A stretch of DNA of 14,606 nt from a bacterium (GTDB lineage: Bacteria > Planctomycetota > Planctomycetia > Pirellulales > Pirellulaceae): assembly GCA_030432015.1 (NCBI GenBank), contig JAUIHJ010000111.1, positions 1 through 14,606 on the forward strand, written 5' to 3'. The notes under the pieces are model-generated. The model was not told the DNA's origin. It saw only the letters and a list, made by a program, of their open reading frames with translations, and ran no database searches. Each line of letters starts with the position of its first letter. The first letter of the stretch is position 1. The translations under genes and the position numbers were made by a program. This document shows, piece after piece, positions 1 to 7,566 of the stretch.

Positions 1-1611
1 GCCCGTGAACGCGGCGAATCCCCGTCGGCGGAAGACTTGTGTGCCGACTGCCCCGACTTGCTGCCGGCGTTTTGTGAAAAGCTCGAAGAGCTGCAAGACA
101 CCGATTGGCTCTATTCGTCACAAAGCGTTGAAGATACGGCGGCGAGCGCGTCGCGACCGGCAGTCGTCGGCGGAAAGCTGTCGCCGGATATCGATCTGGA
201 GACGTTGATCGTTCGGCTTCGTGAGACCGAGCTTCTTACTGAAGCAGATCTGCGGCAGCTCGAAATCATAGACGGAGAGTCTGATTCCCTGTCGCTCCTG
301 GAACGAGCGGTCGAGTCGGGAAAGCTGACGCCATTTCAAGTAGAGCAAGCGAGTTCGGAGAACCCACTGCTGCGACTGGGCGATTACCTCCTGCTCGATC
401 GTATCGGTCAAGGCGGCATGGGGCAGGTCTTTAAAGCACTGCACACGCGGATGAAACGCATCGTCGCGCTGAAGCTGTTGCCTGGTGACGCGTTTGAATC
501 ACGAGAAGCGGTCGTTCGTTTCGAGCGAGAAGTCGAAGCGGCGGCGCGACTCGATCATCCCAATATCGTGACGGCGTACGATGCGGGCGAAGATTGCAAT
601 CGACACTTCCTCGTGATGCAATTTGTTGAGGGTCACGATCTGGATCTCGAAGTCAAACAGAGTAGCGGCCTTCCAATCGAACGGGCATTGAATTTCGTGA
701 GACAAGCGGCCGAGGGGTTGCGATTTGCACATGAAAACGGCGTCGTTCACCGAGACATCAAACCGGCGAATTTGCTGCTTGATGAGAGCGATACCGTTCG
801 AATTCTCGACATGGGTCTTGCCCGTTTGGACGAACTAGACGACTCGGAGCGAGAATCCGATGTCTTGTCACTGACGAATGCCGGCGTCGTGATGGGCACG
901 GCGGGATATATGTCGCCAGAGCAAGCTGAAGACACCCGCAGCGCCGATCACCGGAGCGACATCTATTCGCTGGGCTGCACACTGTTCTGTCTCTTGGCGG
1001 GGCAGCCTCCGTTTCGCGGAAAGACACTCGTCAAAACGATCCTGGCTCATCGCAACAATCCGATTCCAGCGATTCGCGAACACGTTCTCGATGCTCCGAC
1101 GTCGCTGCAGGCGTTGCTGAACGACATGCTTGCAAAATCACCGGATGACCGGATCGGCAGCATGGCCGAGGTCATGGTCAGGATCGACAGTGTCCTGGCG
1201 GAAATCGAAGCTGCTCGCCATCTGCAGCCCAAGGCGGATCGCCCACCCAGAAGTAATCGTCGCCGTGCGCTGGTCACACTGACCACCGGTCTGCTGATCA
1301 CGCTGCTTGCTGCAGGTCTGTTCTTTAAGTTCAAGACGCGCAACGGCAGCGACCGGTCCACCCCTTCACGCCCCGAGATCAAAGTCGCACGACAAGATGT
1401 GTTTCAAAAGGTGTTTGAATTCGGTGGCACGATTTATTTTTCGTGCTTCGGTGAAAATGTCACTGCTACGAAGCTCAGCGAAGTTCCACGCGCGTACTCC
1501 TACACGACCTTTCAACTGCAAGACAATCGAACGTTCGGCGACAAGCAGTTGTCTCAGCTTGCGATGCTCAAAAAAAGAGTGCGAGTCGTTTCGGATGGCC
1601 TTCGATCTTAG
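1..1611 (+). CDS. Transmembrane Ser/Thr protein kinase (PknB-like), 5' end outside window; frame breaks before the C-terminal LRR part
   Basis: The frame is open from the first base, so the gene starts upstream of the window; the TTG at 37 is only an internal codon. Counting from base 1, the kinase domain spans about residues 128-400. It shows the glycine loop GQGGMGQV (406-429), the VALK lysine (472-474), the catalytic loop HRDIKPANLL (HRD at 748-756), DMG in place of DFG (808-816) and SPEQ in place of APE. The ESPSAEDLC stretch and the SGKLTPFQ segment before the kinase are typical of planctomycete kinases. An arginine-rich patch precedes one membrane helix (1267-1326), which puts the kinase in the cytoplasm and the rest outside. 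Substrate and signal are unknown. The frame ends at 1611, 35 bases after a run of seven A, in the middle of a leucine-rich repeat; the domain continues in the +1 frame. The kinase assignment is certain. Whether the short form is the real product is not. Confidence 0.93.
   Translation, partial: ARERGESPSAEDLCADCPDLLPAFCEKLEELQDTDWLYSSQSVEDTAASASRPAVVGGKLSPDIDLETLIVRLRETELLTEADLRQLEIIDGESDSLSLLERAVESGKLTPFQVEQASSENPLLRLGDYLLLDRIGQGGMGQVFKALHTRMKRIVALKLLPGDAFESREAVVRFEREVEAAARLDHPNIVTAYDAGEDCNRHFLVMQFVEGHDLDLEVKQSSGLPIERALNFVRQAAEGLRFAHENGVVHRDIKPANLLLDESDTVRILDMGLARLDELDDSERESDVLSLTNAGVVMGTAGYMSPEQAEDTRSADHRSDIYSLGCTLFCLLAGQPPFRGKTLVKTILAHRNNPIPAIREHVLDAPTSLQALLNDMLAKSPDDRIGSMAEVMVRIDSVLAEIEAARHLQPKADRPPRSNRRRALVTLTTGLLITLLAAGLFFKFKTRNGSDRSTPSRPEIKVARQDVFQKVFEFGGTIYFSCFGENVTATKLSEVPRAYSYTTFQLQDNRTFGDKQLSQLAMLKKRVRVVSDGLRS
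1570..1576 (+). other. A7 tract at the frame break
   Basis: Seven consecutive A follow CTC in the kinase frame. Read as six A, the sequence continues LKKECESFRMAFDLRETAV straight into the downstream repeat. This matches the paralogous module at about 2830-2930 (SFGDAELKVLIGLL, then SFHLRDAAV). With seven A the kinase frame stops at 1611. The position is therefore the point of a one-base insertion (real or from sequencing) or of frame correction by slippage. Confidence 0.75.
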
Positions 1612-4600
1612 AGAGACCGCCGTCACAGGTCGTGGGTTGAGACCATTGAGCAACATTCCGATCTGCCACTTGTCTGCGACAGGTTTGACCTCGAGTGCAG
1701 ACGAAGTTGCGGCAGCCGCCGTTGATTTGCAGGCCGAAACTTTGCATCTGGATTCCGGTTTGACGTCGAAGGGGCTGAGTGAAATCGTGAAGAACCCGCA
1801 CGTCAAGGGCTTTAAGGTGTTCGCGAGTATTCTCGACGAACAGGCCGTTGATCTCCTGGCGGAAAGTTCCATTACTGGTTTACAGATTGCGGGCACCGGC
1901 AGAACAATCACCGAAGAACACCTTTGCATCCTGGAAAAGCTGACCAATCTTCGGAGTCTTGGCACCTACAATTGGGACATTTCGCAAAGCCAGCTAGAAC
2001 GTCTGGCCACATCACTTCCCGAGTGTCGAATTACCTGGAACAAAGGTGAGACGGTCGTTGAACTTGATCACACACTTCGCGCACGACGGCTGCGTGAATC
2101 AAATGAAGCTGTCGTGCTGCATCTAAACGATGTCGTTAAACTCGGAGAGACGGTGCCCGAGACTTACTCCGTCGAGCTGGATGCTCGTCGAGTCGGACCC
2201 GTCAATGCCCTGGGAATTCGCTTTGCCTTGAACGGCAATCCAGAACATTCTGCCGTCGCCGTACTTGGGTCACTGAGCAGGGGATATTGCGGTCTGAGCC
2301 AACTCGATGGGGCCGAGTTTTACGAAGGCAACAATGAATCACGCGTGCCCGGTGATCCATTTGAAGATGGTGAGAAACATCGGATCAGACTGGCAGTCGA
2401 CGGAAATCGAGTCTCCGCAAGCGTCGACGGCACGGTGTGGATCGACTGGCAGGGCGACGGCGATCGACTTTCCTTGAGTGACTTCCACGCCGTCCAGCGA
2501 GAGACCGCGTTCCTGCTCCGTGCACACACGGACTTTGAAATTTCGAACCTTAAGCTGTCGCCACCCGACGCATTTCCGCTGCTAGAATCGCTGCCGGTCG
2601 CCCGTCGTATCACGCGGCCACCGCAACCTGCTGATCCTCTGCTGGAGAAACTGATTCCGCCACCGGGTGCTCCGGTCAATCTGAAAGACATCATTGCGGC
2701 GGTCCGACTGCTGGGCGGTTCCATTTCGGCGAAAGACTGGTCAGCCGGAGAGCGAGTGGACCTGCGGACTATCCAAGATCTGCCAGGATCGCCCGGCAAT
2801 ATCAAAATTGAATTTGCGGAGGCAAATTCGTTCGGCGATGCGGAACTCAAGGTTCTCATCGGCCTGCTGCAGCGCATGCGAGCCCAAAAGATTTCCTTCC
2901 ATTTGCGCGACGCGGCCGTGACCGCGGCGGGGCTGGAACCGCTGCAGGGGATGACGATGTATGTCATCGCCATCTCAGGTGCGGCGTTCGATGCCGACGA
3001 AGCGGCACGCATCCTTGCCGACGAAAACATTCGCGTGCTGGATCTGCCCGGCCTGACGGATGCCGGAATCGCTCATCTGGCCGGCAATCCCTATCTGCAG
3101 GACCTGACCGTCTCGACGCGCAGCGTCACACCGGACGGCTTTCGCGCGATCGCTGAAATCGGCGTGAATCGCCTGTACGTCGAGACAACAGACGGGGCAA
3201 TGTCTCAGCCCCAGCGCGAAGCGCTTGCAGAACTTCAGGGGTTGCAGGAACTGCGATTCTCGGGCAATGCTGACCTGAGCGATTCTCAATTCGAATGGCT
3301 CGCCGATCGCCTGCCGCTGACGACGATTCAATGGCCTGACGGCGAAGTTGCCCCGCAGCCGAAGCGAGTTCGCGCGGCTTTGGGCGAGCGCAAATTCGAG
3401 ACAGCCGGCGCACTGGCTCTGGCCGAAATGGGCAAACCGCCGTTTGAACTGCACTTCGACCTTCGACGTGCCGAGACCTGGGGGCCGATTGCAATTCGCG
3501 TTCCGATGGGATTGGACGGCGAAGAGCTCGCGTATCTTTCGCTGGGGCACGGGGGACAAAACGGGCTTGTCCGCCGAGTGGAGGAAGAATTGGGCGGGCC
3601 CGAACTAATGATCGAGGGTGGACGGCTCATAAGCGACCCGTTCAGTGACTTCGACGCACACGAAGTCCATCTCTTAGTGCGTCACGATCGGTTACAGTTC
3701 TCCGTCGACGGCGACCTCCTGATTGATTGGCAGGGAGACCCGGTAGATCTGGGTATCCCTCCGCGCTTCCGAGGCCATCAGGAAATTGAGAAGGCGGCGG
3801 TCTACCTTTATTGCTCGAACCCCATCGAGATATCCAATTTGCGGATGACTCCCGAGTCCGCATTCCGAGACTGGCGAAACGGCCCTCAGGAACCACTGGA
3901 AGTGCAAGCCGCTCAGCGAATGCGCGAACTCGGGGCCCGGGTCACGACGGAACTTGCGGATGGCAGCAAGCGCCAACTGACGATTGATGATGCTGTTTCC
4001 GAGCTCCCGCTGTTTCAAGTGACCAGCATCGACTTTTTCCAACCGTTCACCGAGGCGACCCTGACGGAAGACGACCTGACTACGTTGACACAGTTATCGG
4101 GATTGACGGAACTCAGAGCGCCGCGCTCCATCAATGATGCAAATCTGGCAGCAATCGCAAAGTGCCGACGCCTGAACAGGATCCTGTTGCATGGTGACCA
4201 AATCACGGTCGAAGGGTTACGAGCGCTGGAGTCGCTGCCGACGCCGTTGTCTAACTTCCATTTTTGGGACTTCAGGAGCAAAGAATCGGAGGAGTCAACG
4301 GCCTTCTACGAATATGACTTCCCGTTTCTCCGTGCTGAGCACGCCTCGAGCCTGTCGTTAAAATCTCTAGGAGCAACGCGGTTTAACGACCGTGTGCTGA
4401 CCCGATTCGCGGGCTCACCCACGCTGCGAAATCTGGAATGGTACGGTTCGCCGATCGGTGAAGAAACAGTTCGTCACCTTGGCACGATGCCCGAATTGCG
4501 CCGACTGGGGCTCAGCTCCTGTTCGCTTACCGATGAGACTGCCGGACTGCTGGCCGATCTGTTGGTCGTGGAAAAGCTGTTACTTCACGACAATCCGCTG

Positions 4601-5680
4601 ACTGATGCCGTTGTTTCTGGCCTGAGCAGACTGAACACTCTACAGTCTCTGCTCATTGAGCAGACCGATATTTCACCGACTGGAGTCGCGCATCTGCACG
4701 CGGCACTTCCCGGATGCACGATTCTACACAACGATGGGCAGGAGGACCTCGACTGGCGGACTCAGCCGCAGGAGCAGAACGAACGAGCGACCGCCGAACG
4801 AATGCTGGAGTTCGGAGCCCGACTTCATGTGTGGCATGGCGATACGAAAGCAATACCGGTCGACAGTGTGGAGGACTTCCAAATGCTCGAACCTTGGCGC
4901 GTGCGTGCGGTCGACTTCCGAAACGTTGCGGGCGCGCAACTGACCGTCGCCGATTGCGAGCATTTGGCCGCGTTGCCTTGCCTGAAGCATTTCCGGGCAC
5001 CGCGGAGCGTCAACGATGAAATGCTACAAGTACTCTCACAATGCTTGTCGCTGAATCAAGTCACACTGGAAAACGCGCAAGTCTCGCCAACAGGACTCGC
5101 GGCACTCGCCAATTTGCCTTCACCACTGCAAGCCCTGGCGGTCATCGGGGGTGAGTTGACGGACGAGTCACTAAGAGATGTTTCGTTCGACGAGCTGAAG
5201 CAGTTGGCCTTCGAACGTTCAGATCTGTCCGAGGCGGTTTGGAAGCGATTATCGGAGGCTGGTCGGCTGCAGATGCTGGAAGTGAAATCCATGGAACTGT
5301 CAGAGCCCGCATTCTCGGCAATTCAACGCTTGTCCGACCTAAGGCACCTGCGCTTGCGCGCGTGCGGAGTCGATGATTCTGAAGTGGCGAGCTTGACTAA
5401 ACTTTCCGCTCTGGAGCAATTGCATCTCAACGACAATCGAATCACCGACAACGCCATTTCGCAATTGGCCAAGATGAAGCAGTTAGCGGTCTTGTCGATC
5501 GAGAACAATCCGCTGACCGCCGATGGGCTTTCGAAGCTCAAGGCTGCCTTGCCCAATTGCCGCATCAGCGAACCCTTCGCCGCTCCCAATGTCGTTATGG
5601 AGCATGCGGAAACCGAGACTACCGAGCCGAGTGCCGATGAGGGTTCCGAAACGGATGCCTCCGAGATTCTGGTCCCCTAG
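1577..5680 (+). CDS. LRR/LamG-like ectodomain of the preceding kinase, separated from it by a +1 frame change
   Basis: This frame carries on the protein begun by the kinase. If joined at the A tract, the whole is at least 1,892 residues. In that numbering the modules are: LRR (up to about 680), concanavalin/LamG-like beta-sandwich (about 684-857), LRR (about 897-1114), second sandwich (about 1121-1288), two related LRR blocks (about 1304-1578 and 1596-1857) and an acidic tail. Both sandwiches contain an IDWQGD motif and end in EISNL. LRR units read like LxxLxxLxLxxNxITD, of the RNI/internalin-like kind found in planctomycete surface proteins. The role is probably ligand or polysaccharide sensing outside the membrane, which is inference. 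The first ATG in this frame is at 1595, overlaps the kinase stop by 17 bases, and has no convincing ribosome site. The upstream part of this frame (1307-1576) is Ser/Arg-rich shadow sequence. Separate translation is therefore less likely than a fused product, an assembly error or a mutation. Confidence 0.85.
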   Translation, partial: ECESFRMAFDLRETAVTGRGLRPLSNIPICHLSATGLTSSADEVAAAAVDLQAETLHLDSGLTSKGLSEIVKNPHVKGFKVFASILDEQAVDLLAESSITGLQIAGTGRTITEEHLCILEKLTNLRSLGTYNWDISQSQLERLATSLPECRITWNKGETVVELDHTLRARRLRESNEAVVLHLNDVVKLGETVPETYSVELDARRVGPVNALGIRFALNGNPEHSAVAVLGSLSRGYCGLSQLDGAEFYEGNNESRVPGDPFEDGEKHRIRLAVDGNRVSASVDGTVWIDWQGDGDRLSLSDFHAVQRETAFLLRAHTDFEISNLKLSPPDAFPLLESLPVARRITRPPQPADPLLEKLIPPPGAPVNLKDIIAAVRLLGGSISAKDWSAGERVDLRTIQDLPGSPGNIKIEFAEANSFGDAELKVLIGLLQRMRAQKISFHLRDAAVTAAGLEPLQGMTMYVIAISGAAFDADEAARILADENIRVLDLPGLTDAGIAHLAGNPYLQDLTVSTRSVTPDGFRAIAEIGVNRLYVETTDGAMSQPQREALAELQGLQELRFSGNADLSDSQFEWLADRLPLTTIQWPDGEVAPQPKRVRAALGERKFETAGALALAEMGKPPFELHFDLRRAETWGPIAIRVPMGLDGEELAYLSLGHGGQNGLVRRVEEELGGPELMIEGGRLISDPFSDFDAHEVHLLVRHDRLQFSVDGDLLIDWQGDPVDLGIPPRFRGHQEIEKAAVYLYCSNPIEISNLRMTPESAFRDWRNGPQEPLEVQAAQRMRELGARVTTELADGSKRQLTIDDAVSELPLFQVTSIDFFQPFTEATLTEDDLTTLTQLSGLTELRAPRSINDANLAAIAKCRRLNRILLHGDQITVEGLRALESLPTPLSNFHFWDFRSKESEESTAFYEYDFPFLRAEHASSLSLKSLGATRFNDRVLTRFAGSPTLRNLEWYGSPIGEETVRHLGTMPELRRLGLSSCSLTDETAGLLADLLVVEKLLLHDNPLTDAVVSGLSRLNTLQSLLIEQTDISPTGVAHLHAALPGCTILHNDGQEDLDWRTQPQEQNERATAERMLEFGARLHVWHGDTKAIPVDSVEDFQMLEPWRVRAVDFRNVAGAQLTVADCEHLAALPCLKHFRAPRSVNDEMLQVLSQCLSLNQVTLENAQVSPTGLAALANLPSPLQALAVIGGELTDESLRDVSFDELKQLAFERSDLSEAVWKRLSEAGRLQMLEVKSMELSEPAFSAIQRLSDLRHLRLRACGVDDSEVASLTKLSALEQLHLNDNRITDNAISQLAKMKQLAVLSIENNPLTADGLSKLKAALPNCRISEPFAAPNVVMEHAETETTEPSADEGSETDASEILVP
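3911..5165 (+). repeat. Two paralogous LRR blocks in the kinase ectodomain
   Basis: The blocks at about 3911-4270 and 4787-5165 encode parallel sequences about 880 bases apart. Both have an ERML/QRMR-E-GAR opening and a block of LTEDDL or LTVADC. Both then have the pair LRAPRSIND / FRAPRSVND, an LN-LL/LN-TL strand, and GLRALESLPTPL / GLAALANLPSPL. They differ at DNA level, so the duplication is old. It is seen directly in the translations. Confidence 0.75.
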
Positions 5681-5715
5681 GGGATCAGGAATCCTCGTCA
5701 GGGCCTGCTGAGGCC
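5673..5715 (+). terminator. Palindrome over the stop codon plus small hairpin; possible terminator
   Basis: A perfect 12-bp palindrome (5673-5684) contains the TAG stop. A hairpin with a 5-bp stem and 4-base loop (5702-5715, ggcct/aggcc) follows. There is no T run, so intrinsic termination is only a possibility. Confidence 0.25.
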
Positions 5716-5968
5716 ACCAGGACATGCTGCGGCATATTGGCGATTGGATCCAACCAGTTCCATGAGAGAAGATGACCCTCGAACTCAGCGCGACCACGAA
5801 TCGACTCGGCGACTTGCTTGAGTTTGTGGCATGTTGAGACGAACAGTTTGGAAGCACATTCACACGATTTCGGCTTGCCGCGCCGCGAGCAAATTCGGGT
5901 TCATCAAGCTCTTGGCGCCTAACAGGGCGGCAACTGCGGCAGCGCAGCGGTATTTTCGCCATTTCACG

Positions 5969-5981
5969 CGGTAATTTACCG
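5969..5981. promoter_or_regulatory. Perfect 13-bp dyad (cggtaa-t-ttaccg), operator candidate
   Basis: Perfect 6-bp arms surround a single central base, about 214 bases before the start of the secreted-protein gene. The size suits a dimeric regulator, but a single copy without a known consensus is weak evidence. Confidence 0.2.
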
Positions 5982-6116
5982 TGCCTGAGACGCCCGACGT
6001 ACGTGCAACTGGCACTCGCTTGACGGCACAGGCAAGTCATTGTCGGCCCGGCGAAGCCAATTCCGGAACTTTTTCCATTTTTGGTGTCAGTGTTTGTCGT
6101 TTTCATTCGCTCTCCA

Positions 6117-6159
6117 ATCAGTGCCTCAGGGCTTGCGATTCGTCGTGAGGCTGACTGAT
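6117..6159 (+). promoter_or_regulatory. Leader hairpin upstream of the secreted-protein gene
   Basis: The arms at 6117-6128 and 6146-6159 pair over 12 bases (atcagt and gcctca with their complements), with a 2-base bulge on the right arm and a 17-base loop. The structure ends 22 bases before the ribosome site at 6182. If transcribed, it would sit in the 5' leader and could affect message stability or translation. This is structural inference only. Confidence 0.3.
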
Positions 6160-6194
6160 CGACCACTGATCTCACAAGGTTAGGAGAGCAACTC

Positions 6195-7472
6195 ATGGAT
6201 TCTCGACAATTCTCGACCAAATGGGCTTCTGCCCTTTGCCTGCTCCTCGTCATCCTGTCGGCGAACATCGCGTCGGCGGACTTGACAAAGGCTTTCCGCG
6301 ACAAACTGAAGAAGAGCGACCCCACGAAATCGCTGAAAGGCATCGAGGAGCTGGGCCGTCGGTTTGACGACGAGCGGTTGAATCGTGCCAACGGGCGACC
6401 ACGTATCGGAGTTGATTATTTCAAGCTGTATGTCAAGAACGAAACCGATCATACGCTGTCGGTACTCGTGTACTACTTGCCGATCAAGCAACCCTCGTCC
6501 GGCTCAGAACTTGCCGTCGTTGGAGATGACTCTTGGACGTTGACGAAGTGGATCGAACTGTCTCCCGGAAAGAAAAAGTACGTAGGGCCGACTTGGAATA
6601 AGCACGTCTACATTTATGCCTTAGGCGACAAGGTCGAGATCACCGGTGATGCCTACACGGTCACTTTAGATGAGGAAGAATATGACTTGGCAGAGCAACG
6701 TATCTACTATGTCGAAATGCCGAAAAAGCGGACACTGAAATTAAAGGAAGCCATGCTGTCCAAAGCCGTTTTCGGTTTGAGAGGCAAGAATGTCGACCTG
6801 ACGGGATCGTACACCTCGAACTACGGCTCGGTTGTCATTACGCAAACGGACAACCAGGTTCGAGGTGAGATGTCTTACACGAACGGCAGCAAGGGGTGGT
6901 TCACAGGGACTATCGCTGGTGACCAGGTCGACATTCGCTGGCACCACAACGCAGCGGAAGGCGCGGCCACCCTGGCAATTCGTGACGCCGGAAAACTGCT
7001 TGACGGTTCCTTTACCAGCAGCGATGGCACTGCGGATCGATGGACGTTGCAGCGTGTCAACGCTGCCGCATTGGCACCCGCCCGTCCGCCTCAGTCGAGT
7101 AGCAACAACATCGTGCGACCGCCACACTACAATCCCACCCCGACGCCGCCACCAACTCCGACGCCTCCTCCGACATACGTTCCCCTCACTCCTCAGCCAC
7201 AAGCTGGTGGGCTTACGGGCAGTTACAACTCGAATTTCGGTCGCGTCGACCTGAAGCATTTCGGCAGCAGCGTCACCGGCACGGTTTACTATCCCAACGG
7301 TCACCGCGGGTCGCTCGACGGCGAACTGATCGGCAATCAGATTCGCTTCGCCTGGACGAACGACGCCGACCAAGGTAGCGGTGTCTTGAACATTCAAAGT
7401 GGCAGTCGTCTATTGAGCGGCCACTTCCGCAGCAATAGCGGCAATCAAGGCGACTGGATCCTCCGTCGCTAA
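6195..7472 (+). CDS. Secreted protein with two tandem beta-domains joined by a Pro/Thr linker; function unknown
   Basis: The ATG is supported by AGGAG at 6182-6186, 8 bases upstream. The first 28 residues form a Sec signal peptide: charged start, hydrophobic ALCLLLVILSANI core, and a cut expected after ASA. Residues about 29-200 form a region rich in predicted beta strands (YFKLYVKNETDHTLSVLVYYL) that I cannot place in a family. Residues 202-287 and 340-425 are two copies of an 86-residue domain that align without gaps, with 32 identical positions by my hand count. Each starts LTGSY and ends near a Trp. The linker between them holds PTPTPPPTPTPPPT. The product is probably exported to the periplasm or surface, where the twin domains may bind a ligand or a cell-envelope partner. 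The surface-protein gene follows 94 bases downstream on the same strand, so the two may be co-transcribed. Confidence 0.88.
   Translation: MDSRQFSTKWASALCLLLVILSANIASADLTKAFRDKLKKSDPTKSLKGIEELGRRFDDERLNRANGRPRIGVDYFKLYVKNETDHTLSVLVYYLPIKQPSSGSELAVVGDDSWTLTKWIELSPGKKKYVGPTWNKHVYIYALGDKVEITGDAYTVTLDEEEYDLAEQRIYYVEMPKKRTLKLKEAMLSKAVFGLRGKNVDLTGSYTSNYGSVVITQTDNQVRGEMSYTNGSKGWFTGTIAGDQVDIRWHHNAAEGAATLAIRDAGKLLDGSFTSSDGTADRWTLQRVNAAALAPARPPQSSSNNIVRPPHYNPTPTPPPTPTPPPTYVPLTPQPQAGGLTGSYNSNFGRVDLKHFGSSVTGTVYYPNGHRGSLDGELIGNQIRFAWTNDADQGSGVLNIQSGSRLLSGHFRSNSGNQGDWILRR
6798..7469 (+). repeat. Duplicated 86-residue domain within the secreted protein
   Basis: The copies lie at 6798-7055 and 7212-7469. 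Both begin LTGSY, share N-G, G-W and LL-G positions at identical spacing, and have exactly equal length. The second copy ends at the C-terminus of the protein. Confidence 0.8.
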
Positions 7473-7528
7473 CGCCGCTTGCCGCATTTGTCTGCCTGGC
7501 CTTCGCGTTTCTTCGCTCGGACACCATT

Positions 7529-7545
7529 GCGGGCTCGCCGCCCGC
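7529..7545 (+). promoter_or_regulatory. Small GC hairpin just before the ribosome site of the surface-protein gene
   Basis: A 6-bp perfect stem (gcgggc/gcccgc) with a 5-base loop ends 9 bases before the GGAG ribosome site at 7555-7558. It may be a weak terminator for the upstream gene or a translation-modulating leader structure. No T run follows. Confidence 0.25.
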
Positions 7546-7566
7546 GCATTCTCTGGAGCCCCCCTC

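Larger units (their letters stand above)
5681..6194. other. 514-bp spacer without a supported gene
   Basis: No frame here has protein-like composition on either strand. A long minus-strand open frame (5483-6391) crosses the whole spacer but also runs antisense through both flanking genes and resembles no family I know. The region probably holds the promoter and leader of the secreted-protein gene at 6195, but I cannot point to a convincing -35/-10 pair. It does contain a 13-bp dyad (5969-5981) and a leader hairpin (6117-6159). Confidence 0.6.

Noticed and set aside
1307..1576. N-terminal extension of the LRR frame back to 1307
   Set aside because: It overlaps the kinase membrane helix and repeat region, and the translation is Ser/Arg-rich with no LRR pattern. 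The true upstream sequence is in the kinase frame.
1570..1576. Classical -1 ribosomal frameshifting at the A run
   Set aside because: The downstream module is in the +1 frame, so -1 slippage would not connect the two halves.
2320..3030. Minus-strand 236-codon frame inside the LRR gene
   Set aside because: It is a Ser-rich shadow of the first sandwich and second LRR module. The plus-strand frame has clear repeat logic.
5483..6391. Long minus-strand open frame across the 514-bp spacer
   Set aside because: It runs antisense through the ends of two well-supported genes, has Ser/Arg/Cys-rich composition typical of shadow frames, and shows no family motif.
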